Shown here: piece by piece, positions 1 to 8,596 of the stretch | Layout of the letters: every line of letters starts with the position of its first letter | Numbering within the stretch: position 1 is the stretch's first letter | Source: Hoeflea_A sp963921345 | GTDB lineage: Bacteria; Pseudomonadota; Alphaproteobacteria; Rhizobiales; Rhizobiaceae | DNA: 64,000 nucleotides | Assembly (NCBI GenBank): GCA_963921345.3 | Contig: CAWUFE020000007.1 | Span: 2,046,001 to 2,110,000, forward strand | Direction of reading: 5' to 3' | Notes under the pieces: generated by a model | What the model saw: the letters and a program-made list of their open reading frames with translations, nothing else | Told to the model about the DNA's origin: nothing | The model's database searches: none | Translations under genes and position numbers: made by a program

Positions 1-566
1 ATTGCCGGCACGCCGTTAACGCCGCGCGACGTCCACAGTTGCTCGTCCGCCCTCACCTCGTCGGCAAACCGGCCGTCATCCAGAACCGCCAGCGCCTCGT
101 CCCGATCGAGCCCGATCGCCGCAGCCTCGTCCGCCAGAACCTGCGGGTCGTTGACATCGCGGCGATGGCTGAAGAAGGCGGTGAAGAGCTGCATCTTGAG
201 ATCGTGCTGCCGTCCCTGCGCCGCCGCCCAGTGCAGCAGCTGATGGGCACGGAAGGTGTTGACCATGCGCATGTCGTCGGCATAGTCGAAGGCAAATCCG
301 AGGGAGGCGCCGAGTGCCGTGAGGCGATCGCGCGCCGCCGCGCTTTGCTCCGGGGTGGTACCGTATTTGGCCGCCAGATGCTCACGCAGATCTTCGCCCT
401 CCTCCGGCATTTGCGGATTGAGTTCGAATGGGTGCCAGCGAACGGCAACCGCCAGGCCGGTCTGCGCCATGGCCTGCTCAAGCTGCTTGTAGCCGACGAT
501 GCACCAGGGACAGACGACATCCGAGACGATGTCGACGGTGAGATCGGAGCTTTGCTGGTCGGTCAT
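1..566 (-). CDS. DsbA-family thiol oxidoreductase, FrnE-like (3' end beyond window)
   Basis: Reading leftwards from the ATG at 566, the frame stays open for 188 codons to the window edge, so the C-terminus is missing; FrnE-type proteins are usually about 215-220 residues. A C-P-W-C redox motif stands at residues 19-22, right after the first beta strand, and a G-V-P-A segment near the edge fits the cis-proline loop of the thioredoxin fold. There is no signal peptide, so a cytoplasmic oxidoreductase of the FrnE/2-hydroxychromene-2-carboxylate isomerase superfamily is expected. CPWC is typical of FrnE proteins rather than of the isomerases. It is divergent from the exporter gene at 793. The substrate is unknown. 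Confidence 0.85.
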   Translation of the reverse strand, partial: MTDQQSSDLTVDIVSDVVCPWCIVGYKQLEQAMAQTGLAVAVRWHPFELNPQMPEEGEDLREHLAAKYGTTPEQSAAARDRLTALGASLGFAFDYADDMRMVNTFRAHQLLHWAAAQGRQHDLKMQLFTAFFSHRRDVNDPQVLADEAAAIGLDRDEALAVLDDGRFADEVRADEQLWTSRGVNGVPA

Positions 567-792
567 GCCAAATCCTGTGGTGATGGTGGTGTCGATTGCG
601 CCTCAGATAGGGTCTCCTGCGGCGGCTTCCACCCCGAATCGACGTCGGGCGGGTCGATCAATAATATGAATTGGTAATTCCGGTCCGGGCGTGCTCAAAG
701 GAATAATCTCCCAAGGCCTCCTCGACCGGCTCATTCTTCATTTCAGCCGGCCCAGCCTGCACACCAATCGACACCCGGAGAAGAAACGCCGC

Positions 793-2232
793 ATGAGCGT
801 CACCGCCGATTCTGCAAAAGCCGCGCCTCAGGGTCTCAGTCGCACGACCTCCCTGATCGTGGCGGCGGCGCTGTTCATGGAAATGATGGATTCGACGGTC
901 ATTGCCACGGCCCTGCCGACCATTGCCTTGGATATCGGTACCAATCCGGTTTCACTGAAACTGGCGCTGACCGCCTATCTCGTCGCCCTCGCCGTCTTCA
1001 TTCCGATCAGCGGATGGCTGTCCGATCGCATCGGCGCCCGCAATCTCCTGAGCCTGGCGATCATCGTTTTCATGCTCGGCTCGGTCGCTTGCGCCTTTTC
1101 CAACTCGCTGGAGAGTTTTGTCTTTTCCAGGTTCGTCCAGGGCATGGGCGGCTCGATGATGACGCCGGTTGCGCGCATCCTGCTCGTCCGAAACACGCCG
1201 CGCGACCAACTCGTCTCCGCCATGGCCTGGCTGGCCGTGCCGGCTCTGATGGGCCCCATGATGGGGCCACCAATCGGCGGGTTTCTCACCAGCTACCTCA
1301 GCTGGGAGTGGATCTTTTTCGTCAACATTCCGATCGGCGTGCTCGGCCTGTTCATGACGATGAACTTCATTCCCCGCCTTGGAATCCGCCGAAAAACGCC
1401 GCTGGATTTCACCGGCTTCGTGCTGGCGGCAACTGCCTTTGCCGGCATCGTCTTCGGCCTGTCGGTCATCAGCCTGCCGGCGCTGCATCCGGCCTACGGC
1501 ATCCTGGCGGTGATCGCCGGCGTCGTCGCCGGCGCCATCTACTGGCAGCGGGCGAAAGCCCATCCGACGCCGGTTCTCAACCCCGCCATCTTCAACAACC
1601 GGCTGTTCTTCCGCAGCATCGTCGGCGGCTTCGTCTTTCGGCTGGGCATCGGCGCATCGCCCTTCCTGCTGCCGCTGATGCTGCAGGTCGGCTATGGCCT
1701 CTCGCCCGTTCAATCGGGCCTCGTCACCTTCGTCGGGGCGCTCGGTGCGATCGCGTTCAAGTTCATCGCCCAGCGCTATTACCGCGGCCTCGGCCTGCGA
1801 TGGGCCCTGACGGCTGCGGTTGCCTGCGCCGCGGTGTCCCTGGCCTTCGCCGGCTTCATATCGCCCGTTGCGGCGCCCGTTTTGCTGATGGTGACGCTGT
1901 TCATCGCCGGGCTGTCGCGATCGGCCTTCTTCACCGTGGCGACGGCGCTGGCCTTGTCCGATGTCGATGACGAAGACACCGGCCAGGCCTCTGCGATCGT
2001 CTCCGTGGCCCAGAACATCAGCATTGCACTCGCCGTCGCGCTGGCCGGTTCCGTGCTGCAGGTCAGCAGCGCGCTGCGCGGCGACGACCTCGCTCTGGTC
2101 GATTTTCGGATCGCCCTGATTTTCACCGCGCTGCTGTCGGCCTGCGCCGTCGCCTGGCTGATCGGCATGCCGGCGAGCGCCAACAAGATCCTGCCCGCGG
2201 GCAAGAGCCCGCGGACAGAAGACACCGAATAG
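793..2232 (+). CDS. MFS multidrug exporter, DHA2 (EmrB/QacA) type
   Basis: An inner-membrane proton-driven antiporter of 479 residues. The first helix carries the DHA2-like motif M-D-S-T-V-I-A-T-A-L-P, and the loop after helix 2 has the MFS signature G-W-L-S-D-R-I-G-A-R. Many hydrophobic segments follow, and the length suits a 14-helix DHA2 member. An upstream in-frame codon at 691 would add 34 polar residues, but the ATG at 793 has a GGAG sequence about 10 bases before it and a normal DHA2 N-terminus, so I chose 793. The gene ends 8 bases from the convergent mgtE-like gene. The exported compound cannot be told from sequence. Confidence 0.9.
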   Translation: MSVTADSAKAAPQGLSRTTSLIVAAALFMEMMDSTVIATALPTIALDIGTNPVSLKLALTAYLVALAVFIPISGWLSDRIGARNLLSLAIIVFMLGSVACAFSNSLESFVFSRFVQGMGGSMMTPVARILLVRNTPRDQLVSAMAWLAVPALMGPMMGPPIGGFLTSYLSWEWIFFVNIPIGVLGLFMTMNFIPRLGIRRKTPLDFTGFVLAATAFAGIVFGLSVISLPALHPAYGILAVIAGVVAGAIYWQRAKAHPTPVLNPAIFNNRLFFRSIVGGFVFRLGIGASPFLLPLMLQVGYGLSPVQSGLVTFVGALGAIAFKFIAQRYYRGLGLRWALTAAVACAAVSLAFAGFISPVAAPVLLMVTLFIAGLSRSAFFTVATALALSDVDDEDTGQASAIVSVAQNISIALAVALAGSVLQVSSALRGDDLALVDFRIALIFTALLSACAVAWLIGMPASANKILPAGKSPRTEDTE

Positions 2233-2240
2233 TCCAGGCG

Positions 2241-3422
2241 TCAAATCCCGAGGATCATCGTGGTGATGATGAAATACAGAAGCAGGCCGGTGGTATCGAC
2301 GATGGTCGTCAGCGCCGGCCCCGCCATGATGGCCGGGTCCTGACGCGTGGCGATCGCCAACAGCGGCAGAACCGCGCCGATGACCGCCGAAACGATCACC
2401 TGCACCGCGATGGCAACGCCGATGGCGAAGGCGATTGTTTCAATCGTCAGGCCCTGTGGCACGTCGGCGCTGTTGGAAATGAACATGACCTTCGCCCAGG
2501 CGAACAGGAACAGCATCACCGCCAACATCAGCGACACGCGCAATTCCCGCCACAACACCCGCAGGCCGGCGCCGGCGGCGACATGGCCGGTGGCGATCGA
2601 GCGGATCAGCAGCCCCGACGTCTGGGTACCGACATTGCCGCCGGTGTCGGCGACCATCGGCATGTAGAGCGCCAGGATGACCAGCGTGTCGAGCGCATTC
2701 TCGTAAACATGCACCACGTAGCCGGCCATCAGGCCGGCGACGGCCAGGCCTAGGATCCAAGGCGCGCGGCGCAGAAAATCCCGCCAGATCGGAACGTCGA
2801 GATAGTCCCGGTCGGTCTCGCCTGTCACCGCCGAGAATCGTTCCATGTCCTCCGATGCCTCTTCCTCGAGCTGACGGAAGGCATCGTCATAGGTGATGAT
2901 GCCGACCAGCCGTCCGCTTCGGTCGACCACCGGCAGAACCGGTTGCCCGCTGGACGACAATTCGCGCGCCGCCTCCTCGGCCGGCATGTCGTCCTTCAGG
3001 CTGTCGATATCGTGGCGCATCACCGCGCCGACCTGAGTGTGTTTCGGCGCCCGCATCAATTCGCGCAGGCCGACGCTGCCCAGAAGCCGGTGGTTCTGAT
3101 CCACGACAAAGGCCTCGTAGATCGTTTCGGCGTCGTCCTCGGCCGCCAGCTGGCGCACTGCTTCGCCGCAGGTGGTCGTCGCGTCGAGATCGGCATAGCG
3201 CGAATTCATCAGCCCGCCGGCGACGTCTTCGGAATAATCCGCCAATCGGATGATTTCGGCCCGGCGGTCGGTGGCGATGCGCGCCTTGACGACGCCGCGG
3301 CGTCTCGCCGGCAGTTTGCGAAGCAGACGGGCCGCATCGTCCGGCTGCAGCCGGTTGATCTCGGCCACGATGTCCGCATCGCTCATATGCCTGAGGGTGT
3401 CTTTTTCCAAAAGGCCGGTCAT
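2241..3422 (-). CDS. mgtE: MgtE-family magnesium channel with a shortened N domain
   Basis: A divalent-cation (Mg2+) channel of the inner membrane, 393 residues. Residues about 1-60 match only the last part of the MgtE N domain, ending in the conserved D-Y-S-E-D-V-A-G-G-L-M. Two CBS domains follow (about 70-190). The five-helix channel domain (about 215-393) contains the conserved P-M-V-A-D-T-G-G-N-V-G-T-Q-T-S stretch. Family members are usually about 450 residues and carry a larger acidic N domain that closes the channel when Mg2+ is high, so regulation may differ here. The ATG has a GGGG sequence 8 bases upstream, and the missing part is not present upstream in the same frame. Confidence 0.93.
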   Translation of the reverse strand: MTGLLEKDTLRHMSDADIVAEINRLQPDDAARLLRKLPARRRGVVKARIATDRRAEIIRLADYSEDVAGGLMNSRYADLDATTTCGEAVRQLAAEDDAETIYEAFVVDQNHRLLGSVGLRELMRAPKHTQVGAVMRHDIDSLKDDMPAEEAARELSSSGQPVLPVVDRSGRLVGIITYDDAFRQLEEEASEDMERFSAVTGETDRDYLDVPIWRDFLRRAPWILGLAVAGLMAGYVVHVYENALDTLVILALYMPMVADTGGNVGTQTSGLLIRSIATGHVAAGAGLRVLWRELRVSLMLAVMLFLFAWAKVMFISNSADVPQGLTIETIAFAIGVAIAVQVIVSAVIGAVLPLLAIATRQDPAIMAGPALTTIVDTTGLLLYFIITTMILGI

Positions 3423-3539
3423 GGGTTTTTCCCCGCAAACACACCGCCAACGCCACCCGTTCGCATAAACCGCGAACCGACGCTTGTCGACTCCGGCAAA
3501 TGCCGATGGTGGATCGCCTCGGTGACCGGGAATGGATGA

Positions 3540-4730
3540 TTACGCAGAAAATCCGCTGTAGACGGCTTCGCGGAACTCGCACCGCAGGGGATAGTCGGCG
3601 GATGGCATGTACTGGGTCAGCAGCAGCGCTGCAAGGCCACGATCCGGATTGACGAAAAAGGCAGTTCCCGCGGCGCCGGTCCAACCGAACTCCCCGGCCG
3701 ATCCGTCAATGCCGGCGTGACCGTCTTCGAGGACCACGCTGAAGCCCAGGCCGAATCCGACACCGTTCCAGTCGGTCCCGTTGAAGTTGCCGGCGCCGGC
3801 CGCAGCCATGTCGCCGGGCAGATGATTGCGGGTCATCAGAGCTACAGTCTCCGGTTTCAGGATCGGCCTGCCCCCGTCGACCAGCATGCGCATGAACCGC
3901 AGATAGTCATCGGCGCAGGACAACAAGCCGCCGCCGCCGGACAGAAATCCGGGCGGCGAGAGCCAGGCGCTGCCCGCGGCGCTGTCGATCGGCAACCCAA
4001 TTCTCCCGTGCTCCACCCGGTAGTTCGTCGTCAAACTCGATTGCAGCGCCGGCGGAACCTGAAAGAATGTCGAAGACATGTCCAGCGGTCCGAAGATCCT
4101 GTCCTGCAGGTAATGGTCAAGCGGCTGGCCGCTCCAGATCTCGACCAGCCGCCCGACGACCTCGGAAGCCATGCTGTAGGACCAACCGGTCCCGGGTTCG
4201 TAGAGCAGCGGCATGGATCCCAGCCGGTCGACGACACTTGCGAGCGTTCCCTGGCTCCGCAGACCATCGAGGCCGTAGTCGCGGTACAATTTCACCAGCG
4301 GATCTTCGGCGTATGCTGGCAGCGTCATGCCGGCCGAGTGGGTCAGCAAATGACGCACAGTCATCTTCCTACGGGCCAGCCTCAGCTTGCCGTCCGGCTG
4401 CAAAACCGTCGCCGTTTTGAAGGACGGAAGATATTTCGACACCGGATCGTCGAGATCGAACCGCCCTTCTTCCCAGAGCGTCATTGCCGCGACGCTGACC
4501 AGCGGCTTCGTCATCGAATAGATGCGGAATATGGAATCTCGCCGCATCGGCGACGCGGTCTCGAGATCCTGACAGCCGCCGACATGGCAATAAACGGTCC
4601 CGTCTGCGGTCAGGACCTTGGCGACAACGCCGGCCAGGCGGCCGGATTCGACGTAGTCCTGCAGCAAATACTCCAGTCTGTCGAAGTCCCTCCCGCCGGC
4701 CGTTATCATATTTGATTCCAGGCTTCTCAT
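3540..4730 (-). CDS. Serine hydrolase of the beta-lactamase/class C esterase family
   Basis: A 396-residue protein of the beta-lactamase (Pfam) superfamily. The catalytic S-M-T-K (S72-x-x-K75) is preceded by R-I-Y, as in EstB/LpqH-like esterases, and a Tyr-Ser-Met segment near residue 185 supplies the usual second-motif tyrosine. There is no clear signal peptide, so a cytoplasmic esterase or amidase is more likely than a penicillin-binding protein. Its ATG overlaps the stop of the TRAP binding protein (ATGA), which supports the long start at 4730 and suggests that it acts on the ligand imported by that TRAP system. The substrate is unknown. Confidence 0.85.
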   Translation of the reverse strand: MRSLESNMITAGGRDFDRLEYLLQDYVESGRLAGVVAKVLTADGTVYCHVGGCQDLETASPMRRDSIFRIYSMTKPLVSVAAMTLWEEGRFDLDDPVSKYLPSFKTATVLQPDGKLRLARRKMTVRHLLTHSAGMTLPAYAEDPLVKLYRDYGLDGLRSQGTLASVVDRLGSMPLLYEPGTGWSYSMASEVVGRLVEIWSGQPLDHYLQDRIFGPLDMSSTFFQVPPALQSSLTTNYRVEHGRIGLPIDSAAGSAWLSPPGFLSGGGGLLSCADDYLRFMRMLVDGGRPILKPETVALMTRNHLPGDMAAAGAGNFNGTDWNGVGFGLGFSVVLEDGHAGIDGSAGEFGWTGAAGTAFFVNPDRGLAALLLTQYMPSADYPLRCEFREAVYSGFSA

Positions 4731-5758
4731 TCCGCCGGCATCAGCGCCTCGGGGATGTCGATACCCTTTTCATTGTAAAACCTCACCGCTCCCGGATGCA
4801 GCGGCATGTTGGCGCTGGCAAAGGCCGTTTCCATCGACAGCGCGGACAACCACGGCGCATCGGCCTTCATTTCTTCAAGTCCGTTCCAGAAGGCCGTCAT
4901 CATGTTGTAGACGTCGTCATCGCTGACGCCCTCGCGCGTAGCCATGCCCATATAGGCGCCCAGGGTCTGTACATCCTGGGTGTTTACCTGGTTGTCGCCA
5001 TAGGCGTCCGCTGGAATTGAATCCAGATAGCGGCCGGGGCGGTTGGCATAGAGTTTCTTGATGGCCTCGGTCTCGAAAACATCGCCCAGTTCCAGGATAC
5101 GGATCTGGTTGGTCAGTGCCACTTGTGAGACCACCGGGCTCGGCGGGTTGGTGATGTTCACATAGACGTCGACTCGTCCGTCCTGGAACGCGGACCCGCC
5201 GGCATCGAAGCTCATTTCGACGGCCTGGTAATCCTGGCCCGGCTCATATCCGGTCGCTCCCTTGATGATGGACTTGACCACATTGTTGATGGCCGAGCCC
5301 TTGGGGCCGATGAAGACCTTCTTTCCCTTGATGTCGCCGATGTTCTTGATGCCGGATTCTTCGTAAACGACGAAATGGTACATGCCGGCCGGATACATGA
5401 ACATCAGCCGCAGTTTCTTGGCCATTTCAGGCGCGGCTTCGACCTTGCTGTACATGGCCGATCCGGAAGACATCAGCCGTTGCACGATATTGGCGGTAAC
5501 GAAGAGGTCGAGCTGGCCTTTCGCGGCCTCAATCGCGTGCTGGGTCCCCTTGCCGGTGGCATTGACCTGAATCTCCTTGCCATCCAGTTCCTTGTTGACG
5601 AGCGTCGCAAAAGTCGTCGACACCATGTAGGGCGTCGTGCCGGGCCCGAGCGTCGCCATGCGGAAAAACTCCTTGGCATGGGCCGTGCCTCCCACCGACA
5701 GCATGCCGGCAAGGCAGAGGGCAGCGGGCAGCGCTTTGAGCTTCGTTAAATTGATCAT
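4727..5758 (-). CDS. TAXI-family TRAP transporter periplasmic binding protein
   Basis: A periplasmic solute receptor of 343 residues. A signal peptide of about 28 residues ends in T-A-H-A. The mature protein has TAXI-family features: an opening M-A-T-L-G-P-G-T-T-P-Y, then G-K-G-T-Q-H-A-I-E, and the K-G-K-K-V-F-I-G-P-K-G-S loop near the middle. It would bind an organic acid and hand it to the fused permease just upstream in the operon (14-base gap). A GGGAG sequence stands 6 bases before the ATG. TAXI ligands are rarely predictable; glutamate, 2-oxoglutarate and others are known in the family. Confidence 0.92.
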   Translation of the reverse strand: MINLTKLKALPAALCLAGMLSVGGTAHAKEFFRMATLGPGTTPYMVSTTFATLVNKELDGKEIQVNATGKGTQHAIEAAKGQLDLFVTANIVQRLMSSGSAMYSKVEAAPEMAKKLRLMFMYPAGMYHFVVYEESGIKNIGDIKGKKVFIGPKGSAINNVVKSIIKGATGYEPGQDYQAVEMSFDAGGSAFQDGRVDVYVNITNPPSPVVSQVALTNQIRILELGDVFETEAIKKLYANRPGRYLDSIPADAYGDNQVNTQDVQTLGAYMGMATREGVSDDDVYNMMTAFWNGLEEMKADAPWLSALSMETAFASANMPLHPGAVRFYNEKGIDIPEALMPAE

Positions 5759-5772
5759 GTCTTTCTCCCTGT

Positions 5773-7650
5773 TCAGACGGTCTTGATTGAAGTTTTGTAG
5801 GAACCGCGCCGGCGCTGGGCGCCGATGATCAGGCCGCCAGCAACGAATGCGGCTGTTCCAACGAGCGGTGTTGGAATGATCAGCGTCAGTGCGATCGCCA
5901 AACGCAGGATCCGCTGCCAGAGCGGCAAATTGCCTGCTTCGAAGCCGATCAGACCGGTGGACATCAGCCAGACGGCCATCGCCAGACGGGCGCAGGCCCA
6001 GGCAAAGACCGGGATGGTGAAATCCTCGACCAGCGTGATGGACGGATTGAAGATAAAGAAGAACGGGATGACGAAACCGGCCAGCGCCAGCCGCAGACCC
6101 TCGATCGCCGTTTCCATCGGCTTCGATCCGCTGATCGGCGCGGCGGCATAGGCGGCAACGGCGACCGGCGGCGTGATCGACGACAGGACGCCATAATAGA
6201 CGACGAACAGATGCACGGTCAGAGTCGAGAAGCCCATGCGTTCGATGGCCGGCCCCATGACCAGCACGATGATGAGATAGGCCGGCACGGTCGGCATGCC
6301 CATGCCCAGCACCAGACAGCCGGCCATCATCAGCACCAGCGACAGCAGCACGTTGTTTTCGGATACCGCCAGAATGGCGCTGGCAAAACGCAGACCCAGC
6401 CCGGTCATGTTCATGGTGCCGATCACCACGCCGATGGCGGCAATGGCGACGATGATGATCGCGCAGGAGCGGCCCGCCGACACCAGAATGTCGATCAGCC
6501 GCTTCGGATCGCGCAACAGTTCACTGTTCAGGATCAAGCCGGAGCCAAGCGCAACGAGACAGGCCCAGAAGCCCGCCAGCGCCGGACTACGCCCGGTGAC
6601 CAGCAGAAACACGATGACGGTGAGCGCCAAAAACAGCGCGCAGGCGAGCCTGATATCAAGAGGGGTGATCGGCTCGTCGTCGTCGGACGCGGCCTGCTGC
6701 ATGCCCTGTTTCGCCGCCTGCGCGCCGACCGCGCAAAAAAGACTGCCGTAGAAGAACAGCGCCGGCACCAGCGCCGCTAGGCAGATGGTCAGATAGGAGA
6801 TTCCCGTGACGTCGGCCATGATGAAGGCAACGGCTCCCATGACCGGCGGCATGATCTGACCGCCCGAAGACGCCGCCGCTTCGATGGCGCCGGCAAAGCG
6901 GGCCGAAAATCCGCGTTTCTTGATCATCGGGATGGTGAAGACGCCGGTGCCGACGACATTGGCGGCAACACTGCCGGAGAGCGTTCCGAAAACCGCGCTC
7001 GACACCACCGCTGCATAGGCCGGACCGCCGCGCAGCCGTCCGGTCAGACGAAAGACGATCTTCAGGACACTCTTGCCTGCACCGACGCCGTCGAGAACGG
7101 CGCCGAAGACGATGAACACGAGGATGAAATTGGTAACGACGGCAATCGCCCGCCCGTAGACCCCGTCGAAGCTGAACCACAGCGTCGAAAGGGTCTGTTC
7201 CTCGGAAAAACCGGCATGCTGGAGGATCCAGGGCAGATAGCTGCCCCACAGGCAGTAGACGACGGCACCGGCTGTCACCAGAAAGAGCGGCAGGCCGAAC
7301 AGCCGCCGGGTCAATTCCAGAATGACCGCGATGCCGATCCAGCCGGTCAGCAGGTCGAAGCGGCTCAACTCGAACAGGCCGGTCTGGAGATCCTCGTTAA
7401 GCACGAAGAAATTGCCGATCGCCACAACGGTTCCGACAATCATCAGACCATCGATCAGTTTTTTCACCGGCGATGCGGCAGCACCCTCGGAGTCCGGGAG
7501 CAGCGAGGCGAAGAGAACGAAGAGCAACCCCAGCCCGACCGTCCCGACGCGCAAAAGAGTTTCGTCGTAGACCCCGAAACCGGCGGTGTAGATGGCAGAA
7601 ATCGAAAGAACCGCGGCGATCACGGTTGCGGGAATTCTTGCAACGAGCAT
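5773..7650 (-). CDS. TRAP transporter fused permease (4TM + 12TM)
   Basis: A 625-residue inner-membrane protein. The first about 170 residues hold a four-helix DctQ-like part, followed by a DctM-like part with the G-x-x-A-A-N-V-V-G-T-G and E-A-A-A-S-S-G-G-Q-I-M-P-P signatures of TAXI-type permeases, and a C-terminal membrane tail like DUF3394. It imports the ligand delivered by the TAXI receptor using an ion gradient. The ATG at 7650 overlaps the stop of the IclR gene (TGATG), so the regulator, permease, receptor and serine hydrolase form one leftward operon. A TTG one codon upstream is possible but not needed. Confidence 0.92.
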   Translation of the reverse strand: MLVARIPATVIAAVLSISAIYTAGFGVYDETLLRVGTVGLGLLFVLFASLLPDSEGAAASPVKKLIDGLMIVGTVVAIGNFFVLNEDLQTGLFELSRFDLLTGWIGIAVILELTRRLFGLPLFLVTAGAVVYCLWGSYLPWILQHAGFSEEQTLSTLWFSFDGVYGRAIAVVTNFILVFIVFGAVLDGVGAGKSVLKIVFRLTGRLRGGPAYAAVVSSAVFGTLSGSVAANVVGTGVFTIPMIKKRGFSARFAGAIEAAASSGGQIMPPVMGAVAFIMADVTGISYLTICLAALVPALFFYGSLFCAVGAQAAKQGMQQAASDDDEPITPLDIRLACALFLALTVIVFLLVTGRSPALAGFWACLVALGSGLILNSELLRDPKRLIDILVSAGRSCAIIIVAIAAIGVVIGTMNMTGLGLRFASAILAVSENNVLLSLVLMMAGCLVLGMGMPTVPAYLIIVLVMGPAIERMGFSTLTVHLFVVYYGVLSSITPPVAVAAYAAAPISGSKPMETAIEGLRLALAGFVIPFFFIFNPSITLVEDFTIPVFAWACARLAMAVWLMSTGLIGFEAGNLPLWQRILRLAIALTLIIPTPLVGTAAFVAGGLIIGAQRRRGSYKTSIKTV

Positions 7651-8447
7651 CAACGAACTGCCTCGATTACCGCATAAGGTGAGCCCTGGTAGCCGATTTC
7701 CCTGGAGATCGTCTGAGCCGCTTCGGCCGCGACAGCCGCACAGTTGTGCAGGTGGGTCCGGTCCGCCCTGCTTCGCGGCATGACAATGCTCAGCGATGCA
7801 ACCACCGAGCCCTTTTCGCCGTGAACCGGCGCTGCGACGGCAGCCGCATCGACAATGCGCTCGCCGACCGACATGCCATAGCCATGTCGGCAGATTCCCG
7901 TCAGCTTTTGTAACAGGTTTTCCTGCAGCACGATCGATTCGGCGGTGCTCGGCTCAAGCCCGGTTTCCGCGATAAGCGCCTCGAGCTCATGGTCCGGCAT
8001 ATCGACCATCAGGCACTGGCCGGCCGCACCGTTGTAGATGCGGCCGCGGGAAGCGACCTCCAGCACATACCGTACCGGTTGCCGGCTCGGCAGAGTGTGA
8101 ATAACAACTTGGTCCCAGGCTTCGCGCACCGACAGGCAGACGGTTTCGTCCGTGCGCGAGCGGGAAGATTCCATGTGCCGATGCGCGCAATCCCGAAGTC
8201 CGTCCCGGTCGAGAAGCTCGCGCCCGAGCGCAATCACGCCGAAGGACATGCGGTAACGGGACGATTCCCGGTCGTGGACCAGTAGGCCCTCGGCGACCAG
8301 CGTGCTGGCCAGCCGGAAAACGGTGACCTTGTTGAGCCCCATGATGCGGGTGAGGTCCGCTAGCGAGAGGACTTCTTTACCACCTTCGAAGCACCGCAGG
8401 AGCTGAATTGCCCTTGCCACAGTTTGCAGGCCTGGTTCACTTGACAT
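7650..8447 (-). CDS. IclR-family transcriptional regulator
   Basis: A 265-residue cytoplasmic DNA-binding protein. A winged helix-turn-helix lies at about 8-65 (V-A-R-A-I-Q-L-L-R-C-F, then M-G-L-N-K-V-T-V-F-R). The IclR effector domain at about 80-260 has Y-N-G-A-A-G-Q-C-L and S-I-V-M-P. It is the first gene of the operon with the TAXI TRAP transporter and the serine hydrolase, so it probably senses the transported acid or a breakdown product. Two IclR-like boxes lie 3-37 bases upstream of its start codon, which suggests autoregulation. No strong Shine-Dalgarno sequence precedes the ATG. Confidence 0.9.
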   Translation of the reverse strand: MSSEPGLQTVARAIQLLRCFEGGKEVLSLADLTRIMGLNKVTVFRLASTLVAEGLLVHDRESSRYRMSFGVIALGRELLDRDGLRDCAHRHMESSRSRTDETVCLSVREAWDQVVIHTLPSRQPVRYVLEVASRGRIYNGAAGQCLMVDMPDHELEALIAETGLEPSTAESIVLQENLLQKLTGICRHGYGMSVGERIVDAAAVAAPVHGEKGSVVASLSIVMPRSRADRTHLHNCAAVAAEAAQTISREIGYQGSPYAVIEAVR

Positions 8448-8470
8448 CGTTTCACTATGTGTAATATAAT
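8441..8470 (+). promoter_or_regulatory. Consensus sigma70-like promoter pointing right
   Basis: TTGACA at 8441-8446, an 18-base spacer, then TATAAT at 8465-8470. It overlaps the first codons of the IclR gene and points away from it, but no rightward gene lies ahead. It may be chance, or it may drive an antisense or small RNA into the 3' end of the gene at 8597. No transcript evidence is available. Confidence 0.4.
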
Positions 8471-8484
8471 ATCATTATTTGTAA
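8450..8484. promoter_or_regulatory. Tandem IclR-like boxes (13-bp direct repeat, 20-bp period)
   Basis: TCACTATGTGTAA (8452-8464) and TCATTATTTGTAA (8472-8484) match at 11 of 13 positions and start 20 bases apart, two helical turns. Each reads as TNTCA-N5-TGTAA, close to the TTTCA-N5-TGAAA form of IclR-family sites. They lie directly before the IclR start codon and around the -10 of the rightward promoter. On the minus strand, TTGACA (8513-8508) followed 18 bases later by TAATCT (8489-8484) could serve the IclR operon. Confidence 0.5.
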
Positions 8485-8491
8485 GATTAGA

Positions 8492-8527
8492 GATTCGGCC
8501 GCGCTTCTGTCAATAGCGCTCCGAATC
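8492..8527 (-). terminator. Hairpin after the SAP/DUF6434 gene
   Basis: GATTCGG (8492-8498) pairs with CCGAATC (8521-8527), and GCGCT (8501-8505) pairs with AGCGC (8515-8519), around a 9-base loop. Read leftwards it is followed by TCTAATCTTAC, a poor U tract. It fits a weak or Rho-assisted terminator for the leftward operon ending at 8597. Confidence 0.45.
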
Positions 8528-8596
8528 CTGCCCGACGTGGAATCACGCCAGCGGTGTGACCAAATGGTTGTTGGGTGCTTGAGATCGCCGCCCGAC

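Noticed and set aside
952..2244. A 430-codon open frame antisense to the exporter gene
   Set aside because: Its translation is rich in Arg, Gln, Asp and Gly without any domain, as expected from the reverse complement of a GC-rich membrane-protein gene.
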